The notes: generated by a model from the letters alone, not told the origin. A DNA stretch of 64,000 nt from Chryseobacterium cucumeris (GCF_016775705.1 NZ_CP068760.1:248001-312000); one strand, 5' to 3'; shown: positions 17,617-26,714, counted from the first letter of the stretch. Made by a program: numbers and translations.

Positions 17617-17629
17617 TTAACACTGTTAG
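17617..17629 (+). promoter_or_regulatory. TetR operator O4
   Basis: TTAAC-act-GTTAG, 132 nt from O3 and 72 nt before the adaptor start codon. It is preceded by a T8-GAA run like O2. Confidence 0.6.
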
Positions 17630-17700
17630 GAAAAAATACAGCATTTATCAAAACATTTTTTACTTACCTCTAACACTTCATTAAAAAAATTAAACCAACA

Positions 17701-18861
17701 ATGAAATTACCTGGAAAAACAAGGTTTATTGTACTTATTGCAAGTATAATTCTTTTACAGAGCTGCACAAAAGCCGCAGAAGGAACCAATGCCGCACCTC
17801 CAGCTCCAGAACTTCCGGTTTATACCGTTATCACTTCACCCGCTACTACATATCAGGAATTCCCAACTGCATTGGAAGGGAAAAACAACGTAGAAATCAG
17901 ATCTCAGGTAGATGGATACCTGGACAGAATCTATGTAGAAGAAGGAGCATATGTAAGAGCAGGACAACCGTTATTTAAAATAGATTCAAGAAGCTATGGC
18001 GAACAGATGAATATGGCTCAGGCTAATCTTCAGGCGGCCAATGCCAATATTCAAAAAGCAAGAGTGGAAGTAGACAGACTTCAGCCGCTGGTTGCTGCAA
18101 AAGTAGTTTCTGATGTACAGCTTAAAACCGCAAAAGCCAATTATGAAGCGGCTGTAGCAGCAGCTGCACAAGCGAGAGCCTCTGTAGGAAGCGCCAGAAT
18201 CAACGTAGGATTTACAACCATTACAGCTCCTGTAAGCGGCTATATCGGAAGAATTCCTTATAAAAAAGGAAGTCTGATCTCCAGAACAGATGTGAATCCA
18301 TTGACATTACTATCTGATATCAGTGAAATCTATGCGTATTTCTCTTTAAGCGAACTTGATTTCATTGCTTTCCAGAATAAATATCCGGGAGCAAGCTTAG
18401 AAGAAAAACTGAAAAATATGCCGATGGTAGATCTTGTGATTGCTGACAACAGTACTTACCCTGAAAAAGGAAGATTAAGCATTGTAGATGGACAGTTTGA
18501 CAAAACTACGGGAGCTATCAGTGTACGTGCCGTTTTCCCTAACGCCAACGGAACTTTAAGAACCGGAAATACAGGAAGAGTGCGTATGCCACAGCTGATT
18601 TCTAATGCAGTCGTAATTCCTCAGGAATCAACCTTCGAAATTCAGGATAAAACCTATGTTTATGTAATGGGTAAAGACCAGAAGGTAACCGGGAGACCGA
18701 TCAAAATATCAGGAAAAACGGATAGCTATTATTTTATTTCTGAAGGGCTTAAGCCTGGAGAAAAAATTGTATTCACGGGAATTGGAAACCTGAAAGACGG
18801 AGCTTCCATCAAGCCGAAAAATATTTCTTCGGACAGCTTGTTAAAAGCAAAACCTCTATAG
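17701..18861 (+). CDS. RND efflux periplasmic adaptor (membrane fusion protein)
   Basis: A 386-residue AcrA/MexA-type adaptor. The lipoprotein signal ends LLQSC with Cys22. Barrel-sandwich halves are visible at NNVEIRSQVDGYLDRIYVEEG (split: NVEIRSQVDGYL, VEEGAYVRAGQPLF) and GFTTITAPVSGYIG, flanking the alpha-helical hairpin (~100-160), followed by a beta-barrel and membrane-proximal domain. It bridges the inner-membrane pump and the outer-membrane channel. First gene of the operon, 40 nt before the pump gene. Confidence 0.95.
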   Translation: MKLPGKTRFIVLIASIILLQSCTKAAEGTNAAPPAPELPVYTVITSPATTYQEFPTALEGKNNVEIRSQVDGYLDRIYVEEGAYVRAGQPLFKIDSRSYGEQMNMAQANLQAANANIQKARVEVDRLQPLVAAKVVSDVQLKTAKANYEAAVAAAAQARASVGSARINVGFTTITAPVSGYIGRIPYKKGSLISRTDVNPLTLLSDISEIYAYFSLSELDFIAFQNKYPGASLEEKLKNMPMVDLVIADNSTYPEKGRLSIVDGQFDKTTGAISVRAVFPNANGTLRTGNTGRVRMPQLISNAVVIPQESTFEIQDKTYVYVMGKDQKVTGRPIKISGKTDSYYFISEGLKPGEKIVFTGIGNLKDGASIKPKNISSDSLLKAKPL

Positions 18862-18901
18862 TTCTTTCCGAATACAGAAGACTTAAAAAAATAAACTTCT
18901 T

Positions 18902-21900
18902 ATGTTAAAACAATTTATAGAAAGACCGGTCCTTTCAACGGTCATCTCCATAATACTCTTATTATTGGGAGCTTTGTCTCTCTTTAATTTACCGATTGCC
19001 CTTTTCCCGGACATCGCTCCACCAAGCGTTCAGGTAACGGCATTCTACCCTGGAGCCAATGCTGAGGTCGTAGCCCGTTCGGTAGCTACTCCTATTGAGG
19101 AAGCGGTAAACGGAGTTGAGAACATGACTTATATGACCTCAAACTCCAGTAACGACGGTACCATGACCCTGAGTGTTTTCTTCAAACAGGGTGCCGATGC
19201 AGACAATGCAGCAGTAAACGTACAGAACCGTGTATCGAAAGCGATGAGCCAGCTGCCTCAGGAAGTGGTACAGGCCGGGATCTCAACCCAGAAGGTTCAG
19301 AACAGTATGATTATGTTCATGGGACTGACCAGTGAAGATGCAAAACAATATGATGAATTATTCCTTCAAAACTATCTGAAGATCAATGTTATTCCACAGA
19401 TACAGCGTATTCCGGGGGTAGCACAGGCTCAGGTATTCGGGACAAGGGATTATTCCATGAGAATCTGGCTGAAACCGGATCGTCTGGCGGCTAATAATCT
19501 TTCTCCACAGGAAGTTTTGGGAGCCATTAAAGACCACAACCTTGAAGCTGCTCCGGGCCGTCTTGGACAGGGAAGTAAGGAAACCTACGAGTATATCCTT
19601 AAATATAAAGGAAAACTGAATAAGGGTGAAGACTATGAAAACATCGCCATCAAAGCAAACAGTGATGGATCTTTCTTAAGATTAAAAGATGTTGCAAGAG
19701 TAGAATTCGGTTCTTATACGTATACTGCCACCAACAGGGTAGACGGAAAACCGGTTGCCGGATTTGCTATCCTGCAGACAGCCGGATCCAATGCCAACGA
19801 AATCCTTACGGAAATTGAAAAGCAGGTGAAATTAATGGAAACCACTCTTCCAAAAGGAGTGAAGCCAATCATCATGTACAACTCTAAAGACTTCCTGGAT
19901 GCTTCTATTCATCAGGTTGTGGAAACACTTGTTATCGCTTTCATCTTGGTATTTATTGTAGTATTTATTTTCCTTCAGGATTTCAGATCTACCTTAATTC
20001 CTGCTATTGCCGTGCCGGTTGCAATTATCGGAACCTTCTTCTTCCTGCAGTTATTTGGTTTCAGTATCAACATGCTTACCTTATTTGCATTGGTACTCGC
20101 CATTGGTATTGTAGTGGATGATGCCATTGTAGTGGTAGAAGCCGTCCATTCTAAAATGGAACAGACGGGAATGCCTGTAGAGCATGCTACGATGCACTCG
20201 ATGAGTGAAATTTCAGGAGCTATTATTTCCATTACATTGGTAATGTGTGCCGTGTTTATTCCGGTTGGATTTATGCAGGGACCTGCAGGAGTTTTCTACA
20301 GACAGTTTGCTTTCACATTGGCGATTGCGATTTTAATTTCAGCGGTGAATGCATTGACATTAAGTCCGGCATTATGTGCGATGTTCTTAAATGATCCTCA
20401 GGGAGAACATGGAGAGCACGGTCATAAAAAAGGTTTTGGAGCAAGATTCTTCAATGCTTTCAATGCGAGCTTCAACAGCATGACCAGAAAATACATCTAT
20501 AGCCTTAAGTTTTTAATTAAAAACAAATGGGTGGCGATAGGAGGTCTTGTTATCATCACCGCAGCAAGTGTATTTTTAATCAAGAAAGCGCCGTCAGGAT
20601 TCATTCCTACGGAAGACCAGGGATTCGTATTATATGCAGTGAATACTCCTCCGGGAAGTTCACTGGAAAGAACCCACAGAGCTACGGCTCAAATTGATCA
20701 AATCATCAATGGTGAAAAAGCAACCAACCACCTTTGGGTAGCGGACGGGATGAACTTCATCAGTAATGCCAACGCATCTCCCTATTCTGCAGGTTTCATC
20801 AAGCTTAAAGATTATGACAAGCGTGGTGAAATGAAAGATCCCGATCAGATTGCAGCAACGTTGACAGGTAAGGTAAGCCAGGTGAAAGATGCCAACGCAT
20901 TCTTCTTCAACTTCCCTACTGTACAAGGTTTCGGTAACGTTTCCGGATTTGAATTCATGCTTCAGGACAAAACGAATGGTTCTTTTGAACAGTTGGGAAC
21001 AACCACACAGCAGTTTATCGGAGAGCTTATGAAAAGACCTGAAATTGCTTTCGCCTTTACAACATATGCGGCAGGAAACCCTCAGTATACTATTGATGTG
21101 GATACTGATAAAGCTAACCAGCTGGGCGTTTCTGTAACAGAACTGATGCAGACCATGCAGATTTATTTCGGAAGTAGCTTTGTATCGGATTTCAACAGAT
21201 TCGGGAAGTATTACAGAGTAATGGCTCAGGCCGATATTCCTTACCGTACGGATGTTAATTCATTAGAAGGAATCTATGTTAAAAATAAATCAGGAGAAAT
21301 GGTTCCTGCCAAAACTCTGGTAACGTTAAAAAGATCTTTCGGTCCTGAAACGGTAACAAGAAACAACCTTTTCAATGCTGTTACGATTAACGGAACCCCG
21401 AAACCTGGATACAGTACCGGAGATGCCATCAAAGCGGTAGAAGAAGTTGCCCAGCAGTCACTTCCGAGAGGATACGGATATGAGTGGACAGGGATTACCC
21501 GTGAAGAAATTAAAACAAGCGGACAAACTGCCTTTATTTTCTTCTTAAGTATTCTATTCGTTTACTTCTTACTGGCAGCTCAGTATGAAAGTTATATCCT
21601 TCCGTTTGCGATTATTCTTACCATTCCAACAGGGATTTTCGGAGTATTTGCCTTCACAGGACTAGCTGGAATTGATAACAATATTTACGTTCAGGTAGGA
21701 TTGATCATGCTTGTAGGACTATTAGCGAAGAATGCCATCCTGATTGTGGAATTTGCCGTACAGAGAAGAAAGGCAGGTAAAACACTGATAGAATCAGCAC
21801 TTCAGGCATCGAGATTACGTTTAAGACCGATCTTAATGACCTCTTTTGCCTTCATCGTGGGAATGCTTCCATTGGTATGGACGCAAGGTGCTTCTTCAAA

Positions 21901-22084
21901 AGGAAACCACTCTATCGGTTACAGTACCGTAGGAGGAATGCTTACAGGGGTAATCTTCGGGATCTTTATCATTCCGGTAATGTATGTAGTGTTCCAGTAC
22001 CTGCATGAAAAAATGCCAAGCAGAAAAAAGAAAAGACTTCTGAAAAAACAAATGGAGGAAGAACTTTTAGCTGCTAGTCACTAA
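18902..22084 (+). CDS. RND multidrug efflux pump, HAE1 family (AcrB-like)
   Basis: A 1060-residue inner-membrane proton antiporter. It starts with the typical FIERPVLSTVISIILLLLGALS helix (split at RPVLSTV), has two large periplasmic loops and twelve transmembrane segments. The fourth helix carries the proton-relay pair in GIVVDDAIVVVEA (DD), and the repeat half has GLLAKNAILIVEFA. It exports hydrophobic drugs, dyes or detergents from the periplasm to the outside with the adaptor and channel encoded on both sides. Confidence 0.97.
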   Translation: MLKQFIERPVLSTVISIILLLLGALSLFNLPIALFPDIAPPSVQVTAFYPGANAEVVARSVATPIEEAVNGVENMTYMTSNSSNDGTMTLSVFFKQGADADNAAVNVQNRVSKAMSQLPQEVVQAGISTQKVQNSMIMFMGLTSEDAKQYDELFLQNYLKINVIPQIQRIPGVAQAQVFGTRDYSMRIWLKPDRLAANNLSPQEVLGAIKDHNLEAAPGRLGQGSKETYEYILKYKGKLNKGEDYENIAIKANSDGSFLRLKDVARVEFGSYTYTATNRVDGKPVAGFAILQTAGSNANEILTEIEKQVKLMETTLPKGVKPIIMYNSKDFLDASIHQVVETLVIAFILVFIVVFIFLQDFRSTLIPAIAVPVAIIGTFFFLQLFGFSINMLTLFALVLAIGIVVDDAIVVVEAVHSKMEQTGMPVEHATMHSMSEISGAIISITLVMCAVFIPVGFMQGPAGVFYRQFAFTLAIAILISAVNALTLSPALCAMFLNDPQGEHGEHGHKKGFGARFFNAFNASFNSMTRKYIYSLKFLIKNKWVAIGGLVIITAASVFLIKKAPSGFIPTEDQGFVLYAVNTPPGSSLERTHRATAQIDQIINGEKATNHLWVADGMNFISNANASPYSAGFIKLKDYDKRGEMKDPDQIAATLTGKVSQVKDANAFFFNFPTVQGFGNVSGFEFMLQDKTNGSFEQLGTTTQQFIGELMKRPEIAFAFTTYAAGNPQYTIDVDTDKANQLGVSVTELMQTMQIYFGSSFVSDFNRFGKYYRVMAQADIPYRTDVNSLEGIYVKNKSGEMVPAKTLVTLKRSFGPETVTRNNLFNAVTINGTPKPGYSTGDAIKAVEEVAQQSLPRGYGYEWTGITREEIKTSGQTAFIFFLSILFVYFLLAAQYESYILPFAIILTIPTGIFGVFAFTGLAGIDNNIYVQVGLIMLVGLLAKNAILIVEFAVQRRKAGKTLIESALQASRLRLRPILMTSFAFIVGMLPLVWTQGASSKGNHSIGYSTVGGMLTGVIFGIFIIPVMYVVFQYLHEKMPSRKKKRLLKKQMEEELLAASH

Positions 22085-22253
22085 TAAAAAAATGAATGAC
22101 AAAAACTTAGAGAAAATTTTAAGATCATAGGTTTACCTATTTACCTGCCTGTTCTTAATGGTTTAAAAAACTAACTATTTTCTCCTACTAAAGAAATTTT
22201 TGCATCAACAGAAACCTCTCTAAGTTTTGTCTTCAATTAAAAGTTTAAAAACT

Positions 22254-23666
22254 ATGAAACGAGTAAAAAATATTATTCTAACATTTGTGCTGGCCATCGG
22301 CTCTGTTTCGTGTGTGTCTAAACTGGCCTACACGGAGCCTGAGCTTCCACTTCCGGAAAAGTTCCAGTACACGGCCACTGCAGACACAGCCAGTATAGCT
22401 AACCTGGAGTGGAAACAGTTTTTCAGTGATCCTATTTTACAGGGACTGATTGAAAAAGGAATTAAAAATAATTATGATCTTCAGATTGCCTTAAAGCAGG
22501 TGGCTGCTTCACAGGAAAAACTGAAACAGGCAAAATATATGCAGTATCCGGATGTTGGGTTCGGAGTAAGCGGACAGATTTCAAGACCATCCAAAAACAG
22601 CATGAACGGGCAAAGCTTAAATTTATTTTTAGGCTCGAGCCATGTTGAGGATTATAACGCAGCCTTCAATCTTTCATGGGAAGCAGATATCTGGGGAAAA
22701 ATCAAAAACCAGCAGGAAGTTTCAAGAATGCAGTACCTTCAGACCTATGAAGGTTCAAAAGCAGTTCAGACTCAGGTAGTAGCAGCTATTGCACAAGGGT
22801 ATTATAACCTGTTGATGCTTGACAGACAACTGGCGATCGCAAAATCCAACCTGGAACTGACCAGCAATACCCTTTTAATGACCCAGAAAATGTGGGAAAG
22901 TGGTGATAATACTTCTTTGGGAGTACAGCAGGCCGCTGCACAGAAACAGGCTACAGAGCTTCTGATTGCCCAGCTGGAACAGAATATTGCCATCCAGGAA
23001 AATGCACTGAGTATTCTGGTTGGAGAACTTCCCAATAAAGTCGACAGAACCATTGAAATGTCTGATACTTCACTGCCTCAAAACATTACGGCAGGACTTC
23101 CGGCAGCTATGGTAAGCAGAAGACCGGACGTTCGTCAGCAGGAACTGGTTTTATTAGAATCCAATGCGATGGTAGGAATTGCTCAGGCGAATATGTATCC
23201 GGCATTGAAAATTACTGCTAATGGTGGAGTAAATTCATTCAAGTTTGACAACTGGTTCCAGATTCCGGCTTCGTTATTCGGATCGGTTTTAGGGGGAATT
23301 ACCCAGCCTATTTTCCAGAAAAGACAATTGAAAACAGATCTGGAAGTAGCCAAAATTCAAAGAGAAAAAAATGTTCTTGCATTCCGTCAATCAGTATTAA
23401 ATGCTGTGGGAGAAATTTCTGATGCCTTGGTTTCCAATGAAAACTTAAAAGTTCAGGAACAAAAAGCCACAGAACAGGCAACTACACTAAAAGATGGAAT
23501 TAAAAGCGCACAACTTCTTTACAAAGGAGGTTCAGCCAATTACCTGGAAGTGATTACAGCACAGGGGAATTCCCTACAGGCAGAGTTGAATCTGGCTTCC
23601 ATTAAAAGACAGAGATTAAGCAGCATTGTAGATTTATACAGAGCTTTAGGCGGCGGTTGGAAGTAG
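22254..23666 (+). CDS. Outer-membrane efflux channel (TolC/OprM-like lipoprotein)
   Basis: A 470-residue outer-membrane factor of the NodT group. Signal peptide with lipidation at Cys20 (GSVSC). Two internally related halves carry the long helical hairpins; SRRPDVRQQE is the conserved OprM-type signature and GGSANYLEVITAQ the equivalent in the C-terminal repeat. It forms the trimeric exit duct for the pump upstream, from which it is separated by 169 nt. ATG 22254 is preferred over an upstream TTG because it gives a clean signal peptide. Confidence 0.94.
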   Translation: MKRVKNIILTFVLAIGSVSCVSKLAYTEPELPLPEKFQYTATADTASIANLEWKQFFSDPILQGLIEKGIKNNYDLQIALKQVAASQEKLKQAKYMQYPDVGFGVSGQISRPSKNSMNGQSLNLFLGSSHVEDYNAAFNLSWEADIWGKIKNQQEVSRMQYLQTYEGSKAVQTQVVAAIAQGYYNLLMLDRQLAIAKSNLELTSNTLLMTQKMWESGDNTSLGVQQAAAQKQATELLIAQLEQNIAIQENALSILVGELPNKVDRTIEMSDTSLPQNITAGLPAAMVSRRPDVRQQELVLLESNAMVGIAQANMYPALKITANGGVNSFKFDNWFQIPASLFGSVLGGITQPIFQKRQLKTDLEVAKIQREKNVLAFRQSVLNAVGEISDALVSNENLKVQEQKATEQATTLKDGIKSAQLLYKGGSANYLEVITAQGNSLQAELNLASIKRQRLSSIVDLYRALGGGWK

Positions 23667-23690
23667 TAAATTAAATTATATTTGTTGAAG

Positions 23691-23718
23691 TGCGGTTCTT
23701 TTCAGAGCCGCATTTTTT
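23691..23718 (+). terminator. Terminator of the RND efflux operon
   Basis: Stem TGCGGTTCT / AGAGCCGCA with one G-U pair and loop TTTC, followed by six T residues. Confidence 0.85.
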
Positions 23719-23753
23719 GTATTGTTTCTGTTTATTACAATGAATATAAACTT

Positions 23754-23881
23754 AGATTCCTACGGAATGGCATAGTGTATGGATAAATAAAGCGTCCGGT
23801 TTGTCATTCTGAATGGAACAAAGTGGAATGAAGAATCTTTAAAAACAATCGATGAGATTCTTCCTTCGTCAGAATGACAAA
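23754..23881. repeat. Nested inverted repeat next to miaA
   Basis: A GATTCC-tac-GGAAT hairpin (from ~23755), the same motif as in the 15.3-kb array, is followed by a nested palindrome: outer arms TTTGTCATTCTGA (23800-23812) and TCAGAATGACAAA (23869-23881), inner arms GAAGAATCT (23830-23838) and AGATTCTTC (23855-23863), all perfect. It lies between two convergent genes. Confidence 0.7.
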
Positions 23882-23894
23882 CTAAGTGCTTAAT

Positions 23895-24815
23895 TTATTC
23901 CTGAAATTGCTCAGCAATCCATTTTAACAGAGCCTCAAAGTCTTCCTGAGAATATCCCAACTGTAAATAATGAATATCATCCGCTTTTCTGTACCATGTC
24001 AGCTGGCGTTTCGCATACCTGCGGCTGTTCTTTTTAATTTCCGAAACCGCAAAATCAAGATCCCATTCTCCATCAAAATACTTGAAAAGTTCAGCGTAAC
24101 CTACAGTATTCAAAGCCGTCAATCCTTTGAATTTCTCAAGGCTTTTCACCTCATCCAGCAGTCCGTTTTCCATCATGATATCCACTCTGCGGTTAATTCT
24201 GTCATATAATTCTTCCCTTGGAGCTTCTATCCCGATTCTGATTACATTAAAATCTCTTCCATTCTGAGACACTGAAATATGTTCAGAATATTTTTTATCC
24301 GTTTGCCAGATAATATCAATAGCTCTCAACAGCCTGCGGTGATTGTGAATATCCACCACACTGAAATATTCAGGATCCAGTTCTTTTAAAATCTCCTGAA
24401 GTTTTTCAATTCCCTCCTGCTCCATCATATTTTGAAGCTTCTCCTGGTTTTCAACATTGGCTTCCGGAAGATCGTGGAGACCTTCTATCACAGCTTTTTC
24501 ATACATCATGCTTCCTCCTACAAGAATTACCGTGTCATGAGCAGCAAAAAGGTCATTAAGTTTTTGAAGCGCATCTTCTTCATACTGCCCGATAGAATAA
24601 TACTCTTCCACTGAAAGATTTCCGATAAAATGATGAGGTGCCTGCGCCAGTTCTTCTTCCGAAGGGGCGGCAGTCCCTATTTTCATTTCTTTAAAAAACT
24701 GGCGGGAATCACAGGAAATAATCTCGGTATTGAAATGCTGCGCCAAATCAATTGCCAATCTCGTTTTTCCAATTCCGGTGGGTCCTACTACAGAAATTAA
24801 ATTTTTCTTTTTCAC
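23895..24815 (-). CDS. miaA: tRNA dimethylallyltransferase
   Basis: A 306-residue MiaA, which adds a dimethylallyl group to A37 of tRNAs reading UNN codons. The P-loop GPTGIGKT is at residues 11-18, followed by IISCDSRQFFKEMKIGTAAP, a version of the conserved substrate-binding segment, and HHFIGNLSVEEYYS. The C-terminal RRYAKRQLTWYR is the usual tRNA-contact stretch. Length is normal for the family. A single gene, convergent with the efflux operon. Confidence 0.96.
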   Translation of the reverse strand: MKKKNLISVVGPTGIGKTRLAIDLAQHFNTEIISCDSRQFFKEMKIGTAAPSEEELAQAPHHFIGNLSVEEYYSIGQYEEDALQKLNDLFAAHDTVILVGGSMMYEKAVIEGLHDLPEANVENQEKLQNMMEQEGIEKLQEILKELDPEYFSVVDIHNHRRLLRAIDIIWQTDKKYSEHISVSQNGRDFNVIRIGIEAPREELYDRINRRVDIMMENGLLDEVKSLEKFKGLTALNTVGYAELFKYFDGEWDLDFAVSEIKKNSRRYAKRQLTWYRKADDIHYLQLGYSQEDFEALLKWIAEQFQE

Positions 24816-24886
24816 AGCGCTAATTTACGAAAACGAGCTCATTTGAATTTTTATTTTTAAACACAAAAAAGCTACGGATTGTTTTG

Positions 24887-25013
24887 AACCATTAAGAATA
24901 TTTAAGTTGTTAAGTTTAATTAAGAAAAAATCAAATAGATTTCTTGTAAGCACTATGCTAAAAGCGAAGCTCATCTTAATATTCTTAACATTTCATTAAA
25001 ATCTTAATGGTTT
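24887..25013. repeat. TTAAG-word inverted repeat, copy 2
   Basis: Perfect outer arms AACCATTAAGA (24887-24897) and TCTTAATGGTT (25003-25013), with more TTAAG words on the left and CTTAA words on the right around AAGCGAAGCTC. It has the same layout as 8707-8809 and occupies the gap between the divergent miaA and yicC. Confidence 0.65.
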
Positions 25014-25081
25014 ATTTAAAATTGAATGATCAGATTGTATACGTTGGAATTTCATTGTATCACATTATACACTTAATTGTT

Positions 25082-25089
25082 TATCTTTG
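25082..25089 (+). promoter_or_regulatory. -7 box of the yicC gene
   Basis: TATCTTTG, 17 nt upstream of the ATG. A TTG is present at 25055-25057, somewhat further away than usual. Confidence 0.55.
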
Positions 25090-25106
25090 TAGAACAATAA
25101 AAAACT

Positions 25107-25964
25107 ATGATTTTATCAATGACCGGATTCGGTAGAGCCGAAGATGTTTTTGAAGGAAAAAAAATTACTATTGATATTAAATCTCTGAACAGCAAGAGCT
25201 TTGATTTAAATATTAAAATTCCTTTACGTTATAAAGAAAAAGAATTTGAAATCAGAAAAATTCTTAACGATAGAATTATCCGTGGAAAAGTAGACTGCTA
25301 CGTTAATATCGAGAATCTTGAAGAGTCCAACGATGTAAAAATCAATAAAAACTTAATTGACTCTTATATTAACGAACTTAAAAACATAGCTTCTGACGGT
25401 CCCAATTTCGAATACCTTAAAATGGCAGTAAGACTTCCTGATGCCATCACTTCAAGACCTGACGAATTAACGGAAGGTGAATGGGAAGCTCTGGCTAAGA
25501 TTGTCAATAATGCCGTAGACAGATTCGAAGAATTCAGAAGAACTGAGGGTGGTATCTTACACGAAGAACTCAACAGAAATATTCAGAATATCGACAAATA
25601 TCTTAGCGAAGTGATTCCTTTTGAAGAAGAAAGAATTGTAAGCGTGAAAGAACGTTATCAGAAATCTTTGAAAGAATTTGAAAATGTTGATGAAACACGT
25701 TTCTATCAGGAAATGGCCTATTTCACTGAAAAACTTGATATTTCTGAAGAAAAGGTAAGACTTGCCCAGCACCTGAAATATTATAAAGAAGTAATGGACA
25801 ATGAGTCTTTCAACGGAAAAAAACTGGGATTTATTTCTCAGGAAATCGGAAGAGAAATCAATACACTGGGTTCTAAAGCCAATCACGCAGAAATCCAGAA
25901 ACTGGTGGTGATGATGAAAGACGACCTTGAAAAAATTAAAGAACAAACGTTAAACGTATTGTAA
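25107..25964 (+). CDS. yicC: YicC-family endoribonuclease
   Basis: A 285-residue YicC/YloC protein. The N-terminus MILSMTGFGRAE and the C-terminal GKKLGFISQEIGREINTLGSK are the two conserved blocks of the family. Escherichia coli YicC is an RNase that takes part in small-RNA turnover; the role here is inferred from that. It is followed by gmk after 82 nt, a common neighbour pair across bacteria. Confidence 0.93.
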   Translation: MILSMTGFGRAEDVFEGKKITIDIKSLNSKSFDLNIKIPLRYKEKEFEIRKILNDRIIRGKVDCYVNIENLEESNDVKINKNLIDSYINELKNIASDGPNFEYLKMAVRLPDAITSRPDELTEGEWEALAKIVNNAVDRFEEFRRTEGGILHEELNRNIQNIDKYLSEVIPFEEERIVSVKERYQKSLKEFENVDETRFYQEMAYFTEKLDISEEKVRLAQHLKYYKEVMDNESFNGKKLGFISQEIGREINTLGSKANHAEIQKLVVMMKDDLEKIKEQTLNVL

Positions 25965-25970
25965 TGATAG

Positions 25971-26040
25971 ATACGGGGTACGAGATGCGTGGTTGTTCTA
26001 AGAATAGATCACCAAACTCGAAACCCGTAACCCGAAACCC
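25971..26040. repeat. Heptamer-period inverted repeat, site 4
   Basis: Left array ATACGGG, GTACGAG, ATGCGTG (25971-25991) faces the right array CTCGAAA, CCCGTAA, CCCGAAA, CCC (26017-26040). The right array ends 6 nt before the gmk start codon. Confidence 0.7.
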
Positions 26041-26046
26041 AAAAAA

Positions 26047-26610
26047 ATGGATAAAGTAATTATATTTTCAGCACCATCAGGGAGCGGAAAAACTACATTG
26101 GTAAAGCATTCACTGGAGACATTTCCTGAACTGGCATTTTCAATCTCATGTACTACAAGACAGCCAAGAGGAAGTGAAGTACATGCCGTAGATTATCATT
26201 TTCTGACACCGGAGGAGTTCAGACAGAAAATTTCCGAAGATGCTTTTGTAGAATATGAAGAAGTTTATACTGACAAATATTACGGTACTTTAAAATCTGA
26301 AGTAGAAAAAATCTGGAATCAGGGAAAAGTTGTTATTTTTGATGTAGATGTAAAAGGAGGCATTTCATTAAAAAAATACTTCGGTGAAAAAGCGTTGTCT
26401 ATTTTTATAGAACCGCCTTCCATTGAAGAATTGGAACGAAGATTGATCTCCAGAAACACAGATGATGCAGAAACCATAAAAACCCGTGTCGCAAAGGCAG
26501 AAGAAGAAATGACCTACGCCAGCGGGTTTGACAAGATCGTGATTAATGAAGATCTTGATGCAGCTAAAAAAGAAATAGAAAGTTTAATAAAAAGTTTTAT
26601 CAGTAATTAA
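26047..26610 (+). CDS. gmk: Guanylate kinase
   Basis: A 187-residue guanylate kinase that converts GMP to GDP with ATP. The P-loop APSGSGKTT covers residues 9-17; SCTTRQPRGSEVHAVDYHF is the GMP-binding block and VEYEEVYTDKYYGT follows. The length is typical. It lies between yicC and nadA on the same strand and has an unusual heptamer array directly in front of its start. Confidence 0.97.
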   Translation: MDKVIIFSAPSGSGKTTLVKHSLETFPELAFSISCTTRQPRGSEVHAVDYHFLTPEEFRQKISEDAFVEYEEVYTDKYYGTLKSEVEKIWNQGKVVIFDVDVKGGISLKKYFGEKALSIFIEPPSIEELERRLISRNTDDAETIKTRVAKAEEEMTYASGFDKIVINEDLDAAKKEIESLIKSFISN

Positions 26611-26613
26611 TGG

Positions 26614-26691
26614 CTGGAAGATGGAAGAAGGAGGATGGGAGTAAAATACTACACTCAAAATCTAACTTCTAATTTCTAACCTCTAGCTTCT
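26614..26691. repeat. Heptamer-period inverted repeat, site 5
   Basis: Left array CTGGAAG, ATGGAAG, AAGGAGG, ATGGGAG (26614-26641) faces TCTAACT, TCTAATT, TCTAACC, TCTAGCT (26661-26688). Both arrays hold exact 7-nt phase. It lies between gmk and nadA. Confidence 0.75.
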
Positions 26692-26714
26692 GATCATAAA
26701 AAATTGAGGTGGAT

